From the NCBI RefSeq assembly GCF_029227915.1, contig NC_079882.1:30124001-30188000 (forward strand): DNA of 64,000 bases, in the 5' to 3' direction. The notes under the pieces are model-generated. The model was not told where the DNA came from. It did not search any database and was given only the letters and a program-made list of their open reading frames with translations. This DNA is from Hydractinia symbiolongicarpus (lineage: Eukaryota; Cnidaria; Hydrozoa; Anthoathecata; Hydractiniidae). Positions 20,530-31,640 of the stretch are shown in pieces. Numbering within the stretch: position 1 is the stretch's first letter; every line of letters begins with the position of its first letter. Made by a program: the position numbers and the translations under genes.

Positions 20530-22325
20530 GTAAAAATCATATATTTAAAAAAATCTATATAAAGGGTAGCTTGAAGTCATTGACATCACGGAAATTCTTC
20601 GGTGTTTACTACCACTCCTTAATGCGTCATTCCTGTACTCAATTACGATTGATCTCCGGGCGTACAGCTAATACTGAGAAGGAGGAAGCCATGTTCAATC
20701 CATTGAAAACCTTCACTAAGTTAACATCTAACAATCATGGTGATAACATTATAGCCAATGCGATAATTCGATTGCAAGCAGCAGAAAAGTTAAATGAGGG
20801 TATTGAGCTGGAAGAAAGAGAAGAAAAAGAATTCAAGGAATTGTACAAACCAATTAGTAATGCAATGACAGGTATTAATTTCATTCAGTGCCTTGGAAAA
20901 CATTTTGCAAAAATGTAACCTATATAATTCATATCTTATAATAATACGGAGCTTCTGTCTGTCTGTTTGTGACTTTTACAAAGACGATTATATTCCTTAC
21001 AATTTTCTTTAACAAATTCTATAAAACATCGCTTATAATTTTGTTCTGTAATTTACCAAACTTTGACGTTAAAACAATTTTAACGCTTCTTTTTCATTTT
21101 TATCCTGCCTCCTCAGTGGATTTTTCCACGGGCCTTATCGACTAGTACCTATAATCTATAATTAAACAAATATTGGACAAATTTGATGTAAAAATTAGGA
21201 AATTTAGTTATTCTTAAGGACAAATTAAGATTTTCTTGCTAATATTGAATTAAAATTTATGTACCTATTGTCATTTTTTAGGCACATTGATCCCATTTGA
21301 CTGGATAAAAGAATACCCAAGAAATCACGAAACATATCTTAAACGTATCGCTGACTTCATTTTGGACAGTCACAATTGGTGGGAAGAAACACCAACAAGT
21401 ATTTTCATAAAAAATGAAGAAAAATTACCATTAGACAGCACATTGAAGTTGCATCATTTCCGATCGTGGGCATTGAATCAGGTAGAGGATCACTTGAAAA
21501 AGTAATGTATATATCTTAAAATACACCTTAATTACCACATATATCTAAGGGTAAATTATATCTTTGTCTACCTAGTTACAAAAAGTTTTACAGTTCACAA
21601 ATTTGAATTTAAAAATACACCTTTAATACTTAAATTTTCAAATTTACAATATTTTGTAATTTTAATTTTTGTCCAGGTTATGGGTTGATTGTTTAAAAAA
21701 TACTGAAATTATCCCAGCCTACAAAGTAACTAAAGAAAACACCACGGTATTCTTGGATAATTTAAAACATTTCGAATGCAGTATGAATGAAAAGAAGGAA
21801 TTCATGTCAAACAGTATCTCAGTATCACCTGTTATCAATTTCGAGGCACCTACTACACCATTGTTTCCACCCGATGTACCTTCGACACCATGTTCGAAAA
21901 AATTTGCACCTGTAACATTGACACCTATTTTAAATAAAGCTATTTTTCCTACTATACTCCCACATTTCGCTCCCAATAATACAGTAGATAAGGGTGATTC
22001 TTTATTTAAAATTAAAATAAAACCAATGAATGTTCCTCAAACTGAGAAAGAGATTGGTAACACAGCAATGCTAAAATCAATACTTGGTGATATAGCTCTT
22101 GTTTACGAGTATGATCGATTGCGCAAACGTATGAAGTCTGGAAAAACAAAAGAATTGACAGAAAACTATAAATTGTGTGTGGCAGAAGTTGAAGTCAAAG
22201 TGAAAATTGCAAAAAGAACAAAAATGGAAGAATTAAAAGATCTAGAATTTACCGCTTTGCAAGATACCAAACACAGTGTAAAATTAGTCCCGGAAAAAGA
22301 GGAAGAGACAAAAAAATACAAATAA
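20373..22325 (+). CDS. Spliced gene of unknown family carried by the TIR element
   Basis: Four coding segments: 20373-20529, 20570-20871, 21282-21501 and 21677-22325 (stop TAA 22323-22325), about 441 codons from the first complete codon. Introns 2 and 3 are well supported. ACAG/GTATTA to TTTTTTAG/GC joins 1+2 nt, and AAAA/GTAATG to TTGTCCAG/G joins 2+1 nt, each restoring frame. The first junction (20530-20569) is either a 40-nt intron or a frameshift. Features visible are: a basic N-terminal part (KKVFTGRVLKHHFNKLLEVH); SLTSRKFFGVYYHSL then GRTANTEKEEAMFN at about residues 82-95; an acidic helix; a Trp-containing exon 3 (DWIKEYPRN, HNWWEE); a Pro/Thr-rich linker early in exon 4; and a Lys/Glu-rich helical C-terminus. 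From memory the GRTANTEKEE block recurs in unnamed cnidarian proteins, but I cannot name a domain. No DDE transposase signature was recognised. More 5' exons are likely. Confidence 0.7.
20570..20871 (+). CDS. Exon 2 of the element gene
   Basis: Carries SLKSLTSRKFFGVYYHSL and GRTANTEKEEAMFN, then an acidic segment (NEGIELEEREEKEFKELY). It ends at NAMT with donor ACAG/GTATTA. If the donor is ignored the frame reads on to TAA at 20916-20918, giving a 134-codon ORF starting at ATG 20514. That start would instead add IHLEGKNHIFKKIYIKG upstream. Both readings share the main part of the exon. Confidence 0.7.
21282..21501 (+). CDS. Exon 3 of the element gene
   Basis: Begins after the T-rich acceptor CATTTTTTAG and ends before GTAATG. 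It encodes TLIPFDWIKEYPRNHETY and continues through SHNWWEETPTSIFIKNEEK to HFRSWALNQVEDHLK, aromatic-rich and protein-like. Entry phase (1+2) and exit phase (2+1) agree with both neighbouring exons, which is the best evidence that this is one spliced gene. Confidence 0.75.
21677..22325 (+). CDS. Last exon of the element gene
   Basis: Starts after acceptor TTTTTGTCCAG. It encodes LWVDCLKNTEIIPAYKVTKE, then a low-charge Pro/Thr/Phe-rich linker (PTTPLFPPDVPSTPCSKK), then a helical Lys/Glu-rich tail (YDRLRKRMKSGKTKELTEN, VEVKVKIAKRTKMEELKD) ending EEETKKYK. Such a tail could be a coiled coil or a nucleic-acid-binding basic segment; neither is shown. AATAAA overlaps the stop codon. Confidence 0.75.
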
Positions 22326-22333
22326 ACAATAAA
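22321..22333 (+). terminator. Two polyadenylation signals at the stop codon
   Basis: AATAAA occurs at 22321-22326, overlapping the TAA stop, and again at 22328-22333. This supports 3' end formation a short distance downstream and the + strand orientation of the gene. T-rich sequence follows. Confidence 0.55.
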
Positions 22334-23499
22334 GGTCTTACGTTATTGGAAAGCTTTAAAAAAAGAACTTTTTTGATTTTACAATAAGGTTAAAGTCAAG
22401 TTTGAACTGATAGTGTTGTAAACAGAAGTTTTTATATTATAAAGTATACTTTAATAATAGTTTAATGTTAATGTTAATAGTTTTTAGTAAAACATTAACA
22501 TGTTTCATGAAAATGTTTTCGATAAACCGTAGTGATTTGGAAAGGTTGAGAAGTATTACAGATTTTTTAATTTAATTGATTTTACGTTGGCAAACTTGTT
22601 TAACGACTGAAATTTATATTTTGTTTTGCGATCACATGTTCCCATACATAAACAACAGTTAAATTAAGGAAGAAAATGAAAAAAAACTTTTGTTAAAAAG
22701 GCTGTATTATAAACTTTTAAGCTAGTTAAATGTGAATGTAGTTCAGATTAGTTTAAGTTTCTACAGTTATTAGTTATTTTATACAATTATGGTTATCATA
22801 TACGATTATCGTTATATAAATATTTAAAATATTTTCTAAATTTAATTTAGTTCCTAAATGTATTTATGGATATTTTGACTAAAGAAGTATCTCAATTTGA
22901 TATATATATATACATAAAAACACATTGCTATGTGGCTTACAGAGTTAGTCAATATATAATTTTTTAGTGTACGAAAGGCAAAAATTTTATAATTTTTTTA
23001 ACATTAGCTACCTTTGGTAAGCAGTTTTAGTTAGTATAGCTAGAGATTTTGGTTTTGGTAGAGTATGATTTAGAAAAAACAAGAAAAAACAAGAATATTT
23101 TTGTGAAAAGAGTTCGAATAACAACATAAAAATTCTTAGATAAACTCTTCTATTTTTAACCAATCTTGGTGGGGAAGGAGTGGGGTATAGCTAGCTAGAG
23201 CGGCTAGAAATCTCCAAAAGTTTATTATATTATGAATATAATTTTGTTCCTGACAATATAGCACAGTATTGGAGTGAAAAAAAACTTACACTTGTTAGCC
23301 TTCTTTCTTCTAACAATTATTTCTCCAACCAAACTTGACACAAATCAGGACAAGTAAAGAACTCAAATGAAATCAATGTAATAATGGTGACGTGCCACGC
23401 TACTTTGTAATTAATTAAATCTGCGGACCAGATAGCGCGTTAGAATATTACTCGCCAAAGCCGTAAATAAAATTAAGCAAGTTAAAATAACGAGGAGCC
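22334..23499 (+). other. AT-rich 3' non-coding part of the TIR element
   Basis: About 1.2 kb dominated by A and T, with no ORF of note on either strand. It contains a TATATATA stretch near 22905, short AAGAAAAAAC direct repeats near 23075-23095 and repeated TAGCTAG motifs near 23188. I see no coding signal and no satellite sequence here. Confidence 0.6.
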
Positions 23500-23526
23500 G
23501 CAAGAACGCGCCTTAACGTCGACGAG
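23500..23526 (-). repeat. Right terminal inverted repeat
   Basis: Ends GCCTTAACGTCGACGAG, the inverted counterpart of the left terminus at 15 of 17 positions. Satellite resumes at the next base. Confidence 0.8.
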
Positions 23527-23528
23527 TG
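23527..23528. repeat. Right copy of 2-bp target duplication (TG)
   Basis: TG directly follows the element and precedes TCTCCTTC, restoring the satellite TCCAATTG-TCTCC box if one TG is removed. Confidence 0.7.
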
Positions 23529-25714
23529 TCTCCTTCATCACATTCAAAAGGTCAAAGTCCAAGGTAGTTCAATTAAATCCCACAGTCATTCGTTTCACTG
23601 TTCAAAGCAATGAAATCTAGTAACATCAGAAGCATATCGCTAAATACATGTTGGTACGAATATGTGACGCAACCGTTGTGACTCAAACGGACTGATACCG
23701 TTAGAAACTCAATGAAATATAGTTTTTGAAACTGTCGCTATTTCGTCAGCCCGCGCTAACGGTTAGGATTGTTCCCACAGTACAAAATGACTTATGTATC
23801 CTCATTATTATATAAAGCGCTACCACAGCGCCCAGTGTAATCGTTGAGTTCAATCAATCATGTAAAAATAAGAAGACTGTTATTTCTTGGAGTCCAATTG
23901 AGGGTCTTTTATCACATTTATAAAGTCAAAGTCCAAAACCAGTTCAATTATGTCCCACAGTCAATCGTTTCACTGTTAAAAGCGATGCAAGCTAGTAATA
24001 TTAGAAAAATATCGCGAAATACATGTTGGTACCAATATGTGACGCAACCGTTCCAACTCAATCGGACTGATACCGTTAGAAAGTCAATGAAATGTAGTTT
24101 TTGAAACTGTCTTTATTTTTTCAGCGCGCGCTAACAACTAGGATTGGTCCCACAGTACAAAATGACTGATTTATCTAAATTTTTAAATGAAGCGCTACCG
24201 CAGCGCCTAGTGTAATCGTTGTGTTCAATCAATCATGTCAAATTAAGAAGAATGTTATTTCTTGGAGTCGAATTGTCTCATTTATGACATTTTTAAGGTC
24301 AAAGTCAAAAATCTGTTCAATTAAGTCCCACAGTCAATTGTTTCACTGATGAAAGCAATGCAACCTGGTAATATCACAAACATATCGCAAAATACATGTT
24401 TGTACGAATATGTTGCGCAACCGTTGTGACTCAAACGGACTGATACCCTTAGAAAGTCAATAAAATAAAGTTTTTAAAACTGTCTTCATTTCCTCAGCGC
24501 GCGCTAACGGCTAAGATTGGTCTGGCAGTACAAAATGAGTGATTTATCTAAATTTCTAAATGAAGCGCTGCCGCAGCGCCCAGTGTAATCGTTGAGTTCA
24601 ATCAATCATGTCAAATTAAGAAGAATGTTATTTCTTGGAGTCCAATTGGTTCATTTATCACATTTATAAGTTCAAAGTCCAAAATCAGTTCAATTAAGTC
24701 CCACAGTTATTCGTTTCACTGTTAAAAGCGATGCAAACTGGTAATATCAGAAACATATCGCTAAATACATGTTGGTACGAATATGTGACGCAACAGTTGT
24801 AACTCAAACGGACTGATACCGTTAGGAAGTCAATGAAATGTAGTTTTTGAAACTGTCTCTATTTCTTCAGCGCGCGCTACTGCTAAGATTGGTCCCGCAG
24901 TACAAAATGACTGATTTATCTAAATTTTTAAATGAAGCGCTACCGCAGCGCCCAGTGTAATCGTTGTGTTCAAGCAATCATGTCGAATTAAGAAAAATGT
25001 TATTTCTTGGAGTCCAATTGTCTCATTGATGACATTTTTAAGGTCAAAGTGAAAAATCTGTTCAAATAAGTCCCACAGTCAATTGTTTCACTGTTGAAAG
25101 CAATGCAACCTGGTAATATCAGAAACATATCGCAAAATACATGTTGGTACGAATATGTTGCGCAACCGTTGTAACACAAACGGACTGATACCCTTAGAAA
25201 GTCAATAAAAAAAGTTTTTAAAACTGTCTTCATTTCCTCAGCGCGCGCTAACGGCTAAGATTGGTCCGGCAGTACAAAATGAGTGAATTATCTAAATTTC
25301 TAAATGAAGCGCTACCGCAGCGCGCAGTGTAATCGTTGAGTTCAAGCAATCATGTAAAATTAAGAACAATGTTACTTCATGGAGTTCAATTGTCTCCTTC
25401 GTCACATTCATAAGGTCAAAGTCCAAGGTAGTTCAATTAAATCCCACAGTCATTCGTTTCACTGTTCAAAGCGATGAAGCCTAGTAACATCAGAAGCATA
25501 TGGCTAAATACATGTTGGTACCAATATGTGACGCAACCGTTGTAACTCCAGCGGGCTGATACCCTTAGAAAGTCAATGAAATAAAGTTTTTGAAACTGTC
25601 TCCATTTCCTCAGCGCGCGCTAACGGCTAAAGCTGGTCCCGCAGGACAAAATGACTGACTTATCTGAATTTCTGAATTAAGCGCTACCGCAGCGGCCAGT
25701 GTAATCGTTAAGTT

Positions 25715-27948
25715 CAATCAATCATGTATAATTAAGAAGACTGTTATTTCTTGGAGTCCAATTGGCCCATTTATGACATTTATAAGTTCAAAGTCCAAAA
25801 TCAGTTCAATTAAATCCCACAGTCATTCGTTTCACTGTTAAAAGCGATGCAACCTGGTAATATCAGAAACATATCGCTAAATACATGTTGGTACGAATAT
25901 GTTACGCAAGCGTTGTAACTTAAACGGACTGATACCCTTAGAAAGTCAATGAAATAAAGTTTTTGAAACTGTCTCCATTTCCTCAACGTGCGCTAGCGGC
26001 TAAGGTTGGTCTCGCAGTACAAAATGACTGATTTATCTGAATTTCGGAATAAAGCACTACCGCAGTGCCCAGTGTAATCGTTGAGCTCAAGCAATCATGT
26101 CAAATTAAGAAAAATGTTATTTCTTGGAGTCCAATTGTCTCATTTATCACATTTATAAGTTGAAAGTCTAAAATCAGTTCAATTAAGTCTCACAGTCAAT
26201 TGTTTCACTGTTAAAAGCCATGCAACCTGGTAATATCTGAAACAAATCGCTAAATACATGTTGGTACGAATATGTGACCCAACCGTTGTGACTCAAACGG
26301 ACTGATACCCTTAGAAACTCAATGTAATATAGCTTTTGAAACTGTCTCTGTTTCTTCAGCGCGCGCTAACGTCTAAGTTTGGTCCCACCGTTCAAAATGA
26401 CTAATATAATCTTCTAAATGAAGCGCTACCGCAGCGCCCCGTGTACCCACTGAATTCCAGCAATCATATCAAAATGAGAAGAATGTTATTTCTTGGAGTC
26501 CAATTGTCTTATTTATCACATTTATAAGTTGAAAGTCTAAAATCAGTTCAATTAAGTCTCACAGTCTATTGTTTCACTGTTAAAAGCCATGCAACCTGGT
26601 TATATCTGAAACATATCGCTAAATACATGTTGGTACGAATATGTGACGCAACCGTTGTACTTCAAGCGGACGGATATTGTTAGAGAGTCAATAAAATAAA
26701 GTTTTTGAAACTGTCTCCATTTCCTCAGCGCGCGCTAACAGCTAAGATTGGTCCCACAGTAAAAAATGACTTATTTATCTACATTTTTTTTTATAAAGCG
26801 CGATCACAGCGCCCAGTGTAATCGTTGAGTTCAATCAATCATGTATAATTAAGAAGACTGTTATTTCTTGGAGTCCAATTGGCCCATTTATGACATTTAT
26901 AAGTTCAAAGTCCAAAATCAGTTCAATTAAGTCCCACAGTCATTCGTTTCACTGTTAAAAGCGATGCAACCTGGTAATATCAGAAACATATCGCTAAATA
27001 CATGTTGGTACGAATATGTTACGCAAGCGTTGTAACTTAAACGGACTGATACCCTTAGAAAGTCAATGAAATAAAGTTTTTGAAACTGTCTCCATTTCCT
27101 CAACGTGCGCTAGCGGCTAAGGTTGGTCTCGCAGTACAAAATGACTGATTTATCTGAATTTCGGAATAAAGCACTACCGCAGCGCCCAGTGTAATCGTTG
27201 AGCTCAAGCAATCATGTCAATATAAGAAGAATGTTATTTATTGGAGTCCAATTGTCTTATTTATCACATTTATAAGTTGAAAGTCTAAAATCAGTTCAAT
27301 TAAGTCTCACAGTCAATTGTTTCACTGTTAAAAGCCATGCAACCTGGTAATATCTGAAACAAATCGCTAAATACATGTTGGTACGAATATGTGACCCAAC
27401 CGTTGTGACTCAAACGGACTGATACCCTTAGAAACTCAATGTAATATAGTTTTTAAAACTGTCTCTGTTTCTTCAGCGCGCGCTAACGTCTAAGTTTGGT
27501 CCCACCGTTCAAAATGACTAATATAATCTTCTAAATGAAGCGCTACCGCAGCGCCCCGTGTAACCACTGAATTCCAGCAATCATATCAAAATGAGAAGAA
27601 TGTTATTTCTTGGAGTCCAATTGTCTTATTTATCACATTTATAAGTTGAAAGTCTAAAATCAGTTCAATTAAGTCTCACAGTCAATTGTTTCACTGTTAA
27701 AAGCCATGCAACCTGGTAATATCTGAAACATATCGCTAAATACATGTTGGTACGAATATGTGACGCAACCGTTGTACTTCAAGCGGACGGATACCGTTAG
27801 AGAGTCAATAAAATAAAGTTTTTGAAACTGTCTCCATTTCCTCAGCGCGCGCTAACAGCTAAGATTGGTCCCACAGTAAAAAATGACTTATTTATCTACA
27901 TTTTTTTTTATAAAGCGCGATCACAGCGCCCAGTGTAATCGTTGAGTT
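25715..27948 (-). repeat. Tandem three-monomer duplication, offset ~1117 bp
   Basis: ATCATGTATAATTAAGAAGA at 25721 recurs at 26838, and the three monomers that follow match almost base for base, including the rare CTAATATAATCTTCTAAATG variant. Similarity is lost at about 27948, where ATGTATAATT is replaced by ATGTCAAAAA. Confidence 0.85.
26054..26068. other. Satellite hairpin variant with a paired double change
   Basis: The usual satellite hairpin is GCGCT-n5-AGCGC. Here it is GCACT-ACCGC-AGTGC, so both arms changed and pairing is kept. The tandem copy near 27172 has GCACT with AGCGC, a mismatch, so this is only one compensatory case. Confidence 0.5.
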
Positions 27949-29759
27949 CAGGCAATCATGTCAAAAAAAGAAGAATGTTATTTCTTGCAGTCCAAATGGC
28001 TCATTTATCACATTTATAATGTCGAAGTCCGAAATTAGTTCAATTAGGCCCCACAGTCAATCGTTTCACTGTTAAAAGCGATGCAACCTAGTAACATTAG
28101 AAAAATATTGCTAAATACATGTTGGTACCAATATGTGACGCAACCGTTGTAACTCAAACGGACTGATACCCTTAGAAAGACATTGAAAAAAAGTTTTTGA
28201 AACTGTCTCCATTTCTTCAGCGCGAGCTAACGGCTAATGTTGGTCCCGCAGTGCAAAATAACTGACTTATCTGAATTTCTGAATAACGCCCTACCGCAGC
28301 ACCCAGTGTAAACGTTGAGTTCAATCAATCATGTAAAATTAAGAAGACTGTTATTTCTTGGAGTCCAATTGGCCCATTTATCACATTTATAAGTTCAAAG
28401 ACCAAAATCAGTTCAATTAAGTCCCACAGTCAATCGTTTCATTGTTCAAAGCGATGAAACCTAGTAACATCAGAAGCACATCGCTAAATACATGTTGGTA
28501 CGAATATGTGACGCAGCAGTTGTAACTCAAACGGACTGATACCGTCATGAAGTCAATGAAATGTAGTTTTTCAAACTTTCTCTATTTCTTCAGCGCTCAC
28601 TAACGGCTAGGATTGGTCCCACTGTAAAAAATGACTTATTTATCAAATTTTTTAAATGAAGCGCTACCACAGCGCCCATTGTAATCGTTGAGTTCCGGCA
28701 ATCATGTCAAATTAAGAAGAATTTTATTTTTTGGAGTCCAATTGGGGGGTCATTTATCACATTTATAAGGTCAAAGTCCAAAACCTGTTCAATTAAGTCG
28801 CACACTCAATCGTTTCATTGCTAAAAGCGATGCAACCTACTAATATTAGAAAAATATCGCGAAATACATGTTGGTACCAATATGAGACGCAACCGTTGTA
28901 TTTCAAACGGACTGATACCGTTAGAAAGTCAATGAAATGTAGTTTTTGAAACTGTCTTTATTTCTTCACCGCGCACTAACGGCTAGGATTGGTCCCACAG
29001 TAAAAAATGACCTATTTATCTACATTTTTTAATAAAGCGCTACCGCTGCGCCCCGTGTAACCACTGAAATCTAGCAATCATGTCAAAAGAAGGAGAATGT
29101 TATTTCTTGCAGTCAAATTGGCTCATTTATCACATTTATAATGTCAAAGTCCAAAATCAGTTCAATTAGGTCCCACAGTCAATCGTTTCACTGTTAAAAG
29201 CGATGCAACCTAGTAACATTAGAAAAATATCGCTGAATACATGTTAGTACCAATATGTGACGGAACCGTTGTAACTCAAACGGACTGATACCCTTAGAAC
29301 GTCATTGAAAAAAAGTTTTCGAAACTGTCTCCATTTCCTCAGTGCGCGCTAACGGCTAAGGTTGGTCCCGCAGTACAAAATAACTGACTTATCTGAATTT
29401 CTGAATAAAGCGCTACAGCAGCGCCCAGTGTAATCGTCGTTGAATTCAATCAATCATGTAAAACTAAGAAGACTGTTATTTCTTGGAGTCCAATTGGCCC
29501 ATTTATCACATTTATAAGTTCAAAGACCAAAATCAGTTCAATTAAGTCCCACAGTCATTCGTTTCACTGTTAAAAGCGATGAAACCTGGTAATATCAGAA
29601 ACATATTGCTAAATACATGTTGGTACGAATATGTGACGCAACCGTTGTATTTCAAACGGACTGATGCCGTTAGAAAGTCAATGAAATGTAGTTTTTGAAA
29701 CTGTCTTTATTTCTTCACCGCGCGCTAACGGCTAGGATTGGCCCCACAGTAAAAAATGA

Positions 29760-31640
29760 CCTATTTATCTACATTTTTTAATAAAGCGCTATCACAACGC
29801 CCAGTGTAATCGTTGAATTCAAGCAATCATGTCAAAATAAGAAGAATGTTATTTCTTGGAGTCCAATTGTCTCATTTTTCACATTTACAACTTCAAAGTC
29901 CAATATCAGTTCAATTAAGTCTCACAGTCAATTGTTTCACTTTTAAAAGCCATGCAACCTGGTAATATCTGAAACATATCGCTAAATACATGTTGGTACG
30001 AATATGTGACCCAACCGTTGTGACTCAAACGGACTAGTACCCTTAGGATCTCAATGAAATATAGTTTTTGAAACTGTCGCTATTTCTTTAGCGCGCGCTA
30101 ACAGCTAAGATTGGTCCCACTGTACAAAATGACTTATTTATCTACATTTTTTAATAAAGCGCTATCACAACGCCCAGTGTAATCGTTGAATTCAAGCAAT
30201 CATGTCAAAATAAGAAGAATGTTATTTCTTGGAGTCCAATTGTCTCATTTTTCACATTTACAACTTCAAAGTCCAATATCAGTTCAATTAAGTCTCACAG
30301 TCAATTGTTTCACTTTTAAAAGCCATGCAACCTGGTAATATCTGAAACATATCGCTAAATACATGTTGGTACGAATATGTGACCCAACCGTTGTGACTCA
30401 AACGGACTGGTACCCTTAGGATCTCAATGAAATATAGTTTTTGAAACTGTCGCTATTTCTTTAGCGCGCGCTAACAGCTAAGATTGGTCCCACTGTACAA
30501 AATGACTTATATAAACTTCTAAATGAAGCGCTACCGCAGCGCCCTGTGTAACCACTGAATTTTAGCAATCATGTCACAAGAAGGAGAATGTTATTTCTTG
30601 CAGTCAAATTGGCTCATTTATCACATTTATAATGTCAAAGTCCAAAATCAGTTCAATTAGGTCCCACAGTCAATCGTTTCACTGTTAAAAGCGATGCAAG
30701 CTGGTAATATCTGAAACATATCGCTAAATACATGTTGGTACGAATATGTGACGCAAACGTTGTAACTCAAACTGACTGATGCCCTTAGAAAATCAATGAA
30801 ATAAAGTTTTTGAAACTGTCTCTATATCTTCAGCGCGTGATAACGGCCAGGATTGGTCCCACAGTAAAAAATGACTTATTTATCTAAATTTTTAAACGAA
30901 GCGCTACCACAGCGCCCAGTGTAATCGCTAAGTTCCAGCAACCATGTCAGATTAAGAAGAATGCTATTTCTTGGAGTCCAATTATCTCATTTATCACATT
31001 TGTAGGGCCACAGTCTAAAGTCAGTTTAATTAAATCCCACAGTCAATCGTTTCACTGTTAAAGGCGATGCAACCTGGTAATATCTGAAACATATTGCTAA
31101 ATACATGTTGGTACGAATATGTGACGCAACCGTTGTATTTCAAATGGACTGATACCGTTAGAAAGTCAATGAAATGTAGTTTTTGAAACTGTCTTTATTT
31201 CTTCACCGCGCGCTAACGGCTAGGATTGGTCCCACAGTAAAAAATGACCTATTTATCTACATTTTTTAATAAAGCGCTATCACAACGCCCAGTGTAATCG
31301 TTGAATTCAAGCAATCATGTCAAAATAAGAAGAATGTTATTTCTTGGAGTCCAATTGTCTCATTTATCACATTTACAACTTCAAAGTCCAATATCAGTTC
31401 AATTAAGTCTCACAGTCAATTGTTTCACTTTTAAAAGCCATGCAACCTGGTAATATCTGAAACATATCGCTAAATACATGTTGGTACGAATATGTGACCC
31501 AACCGTTGTGACTCAAACGGACTGGTACCCTTAGGATCTCAATGAAATATAGTTTTTGAAACTGTCGCTATTTCTTTAGCGCGCGCTAACAGCTAAGATT
31601 GGTCCCACTGTACAAAATGACTTATATAAACTTCTAAATG
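29760..31640 (-). repeat. Monomer doublet within a four-monomer repeat
   Basis: A monomer with TATCACAACGCCCAGTG and CACATTTACAACTTCAAAG occurs at about 29772, 30143 and 31257, spaced 371 and about 1115 bp. The first two are tandem single-monomer copies. CCGCGCGCTAACGGC flanks recur about 1488 bp apart (4 x 372). Confidence 0.7.

Larger units (their letters stand above)
19378..23526 (+). mobile_element. 4.15-kb TIR DNA transposon-like element inserted in the satellite
   Basis: The left terminus reads CTCGTCGATATTAAGGC and the right terminus, reverse-complemented, reads CTCGTCGACGTTAAGGC: 15 of 17 identical, with patchy similarity for about ten more bases. Outside the element, satellite ends ...CCAATTG and resumes TGTCTCCTTC... 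Intact monomers (for example near 18621) read CCAATTGTCTCCTTC, so only TG is duplicated, and the two halves belong to one monomer in the same orientation. This is what a cut-and-paste insertion with a 2-bp target duplication would leave. The interior is unique sequence with a spliced + strand gene at about 20373-22325. I cannot place the termini in a named superfamily. Confidence 0.85.

Noticed and set aside
20915-21281. Alternative splice donor ATGTAACC at 20915 for exon 2
   Set aside because: Joining it to 21282 puts exon 3 out of frame with an early stop, while the donor at 20872 keeps the frame.
19370-23530. Target duplication longer than TG for the TIR element
   Set aside because: Intact monomers read CCAATTGTCTCC. 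Only TG is present twice, and no longer flanking repeat can be found.
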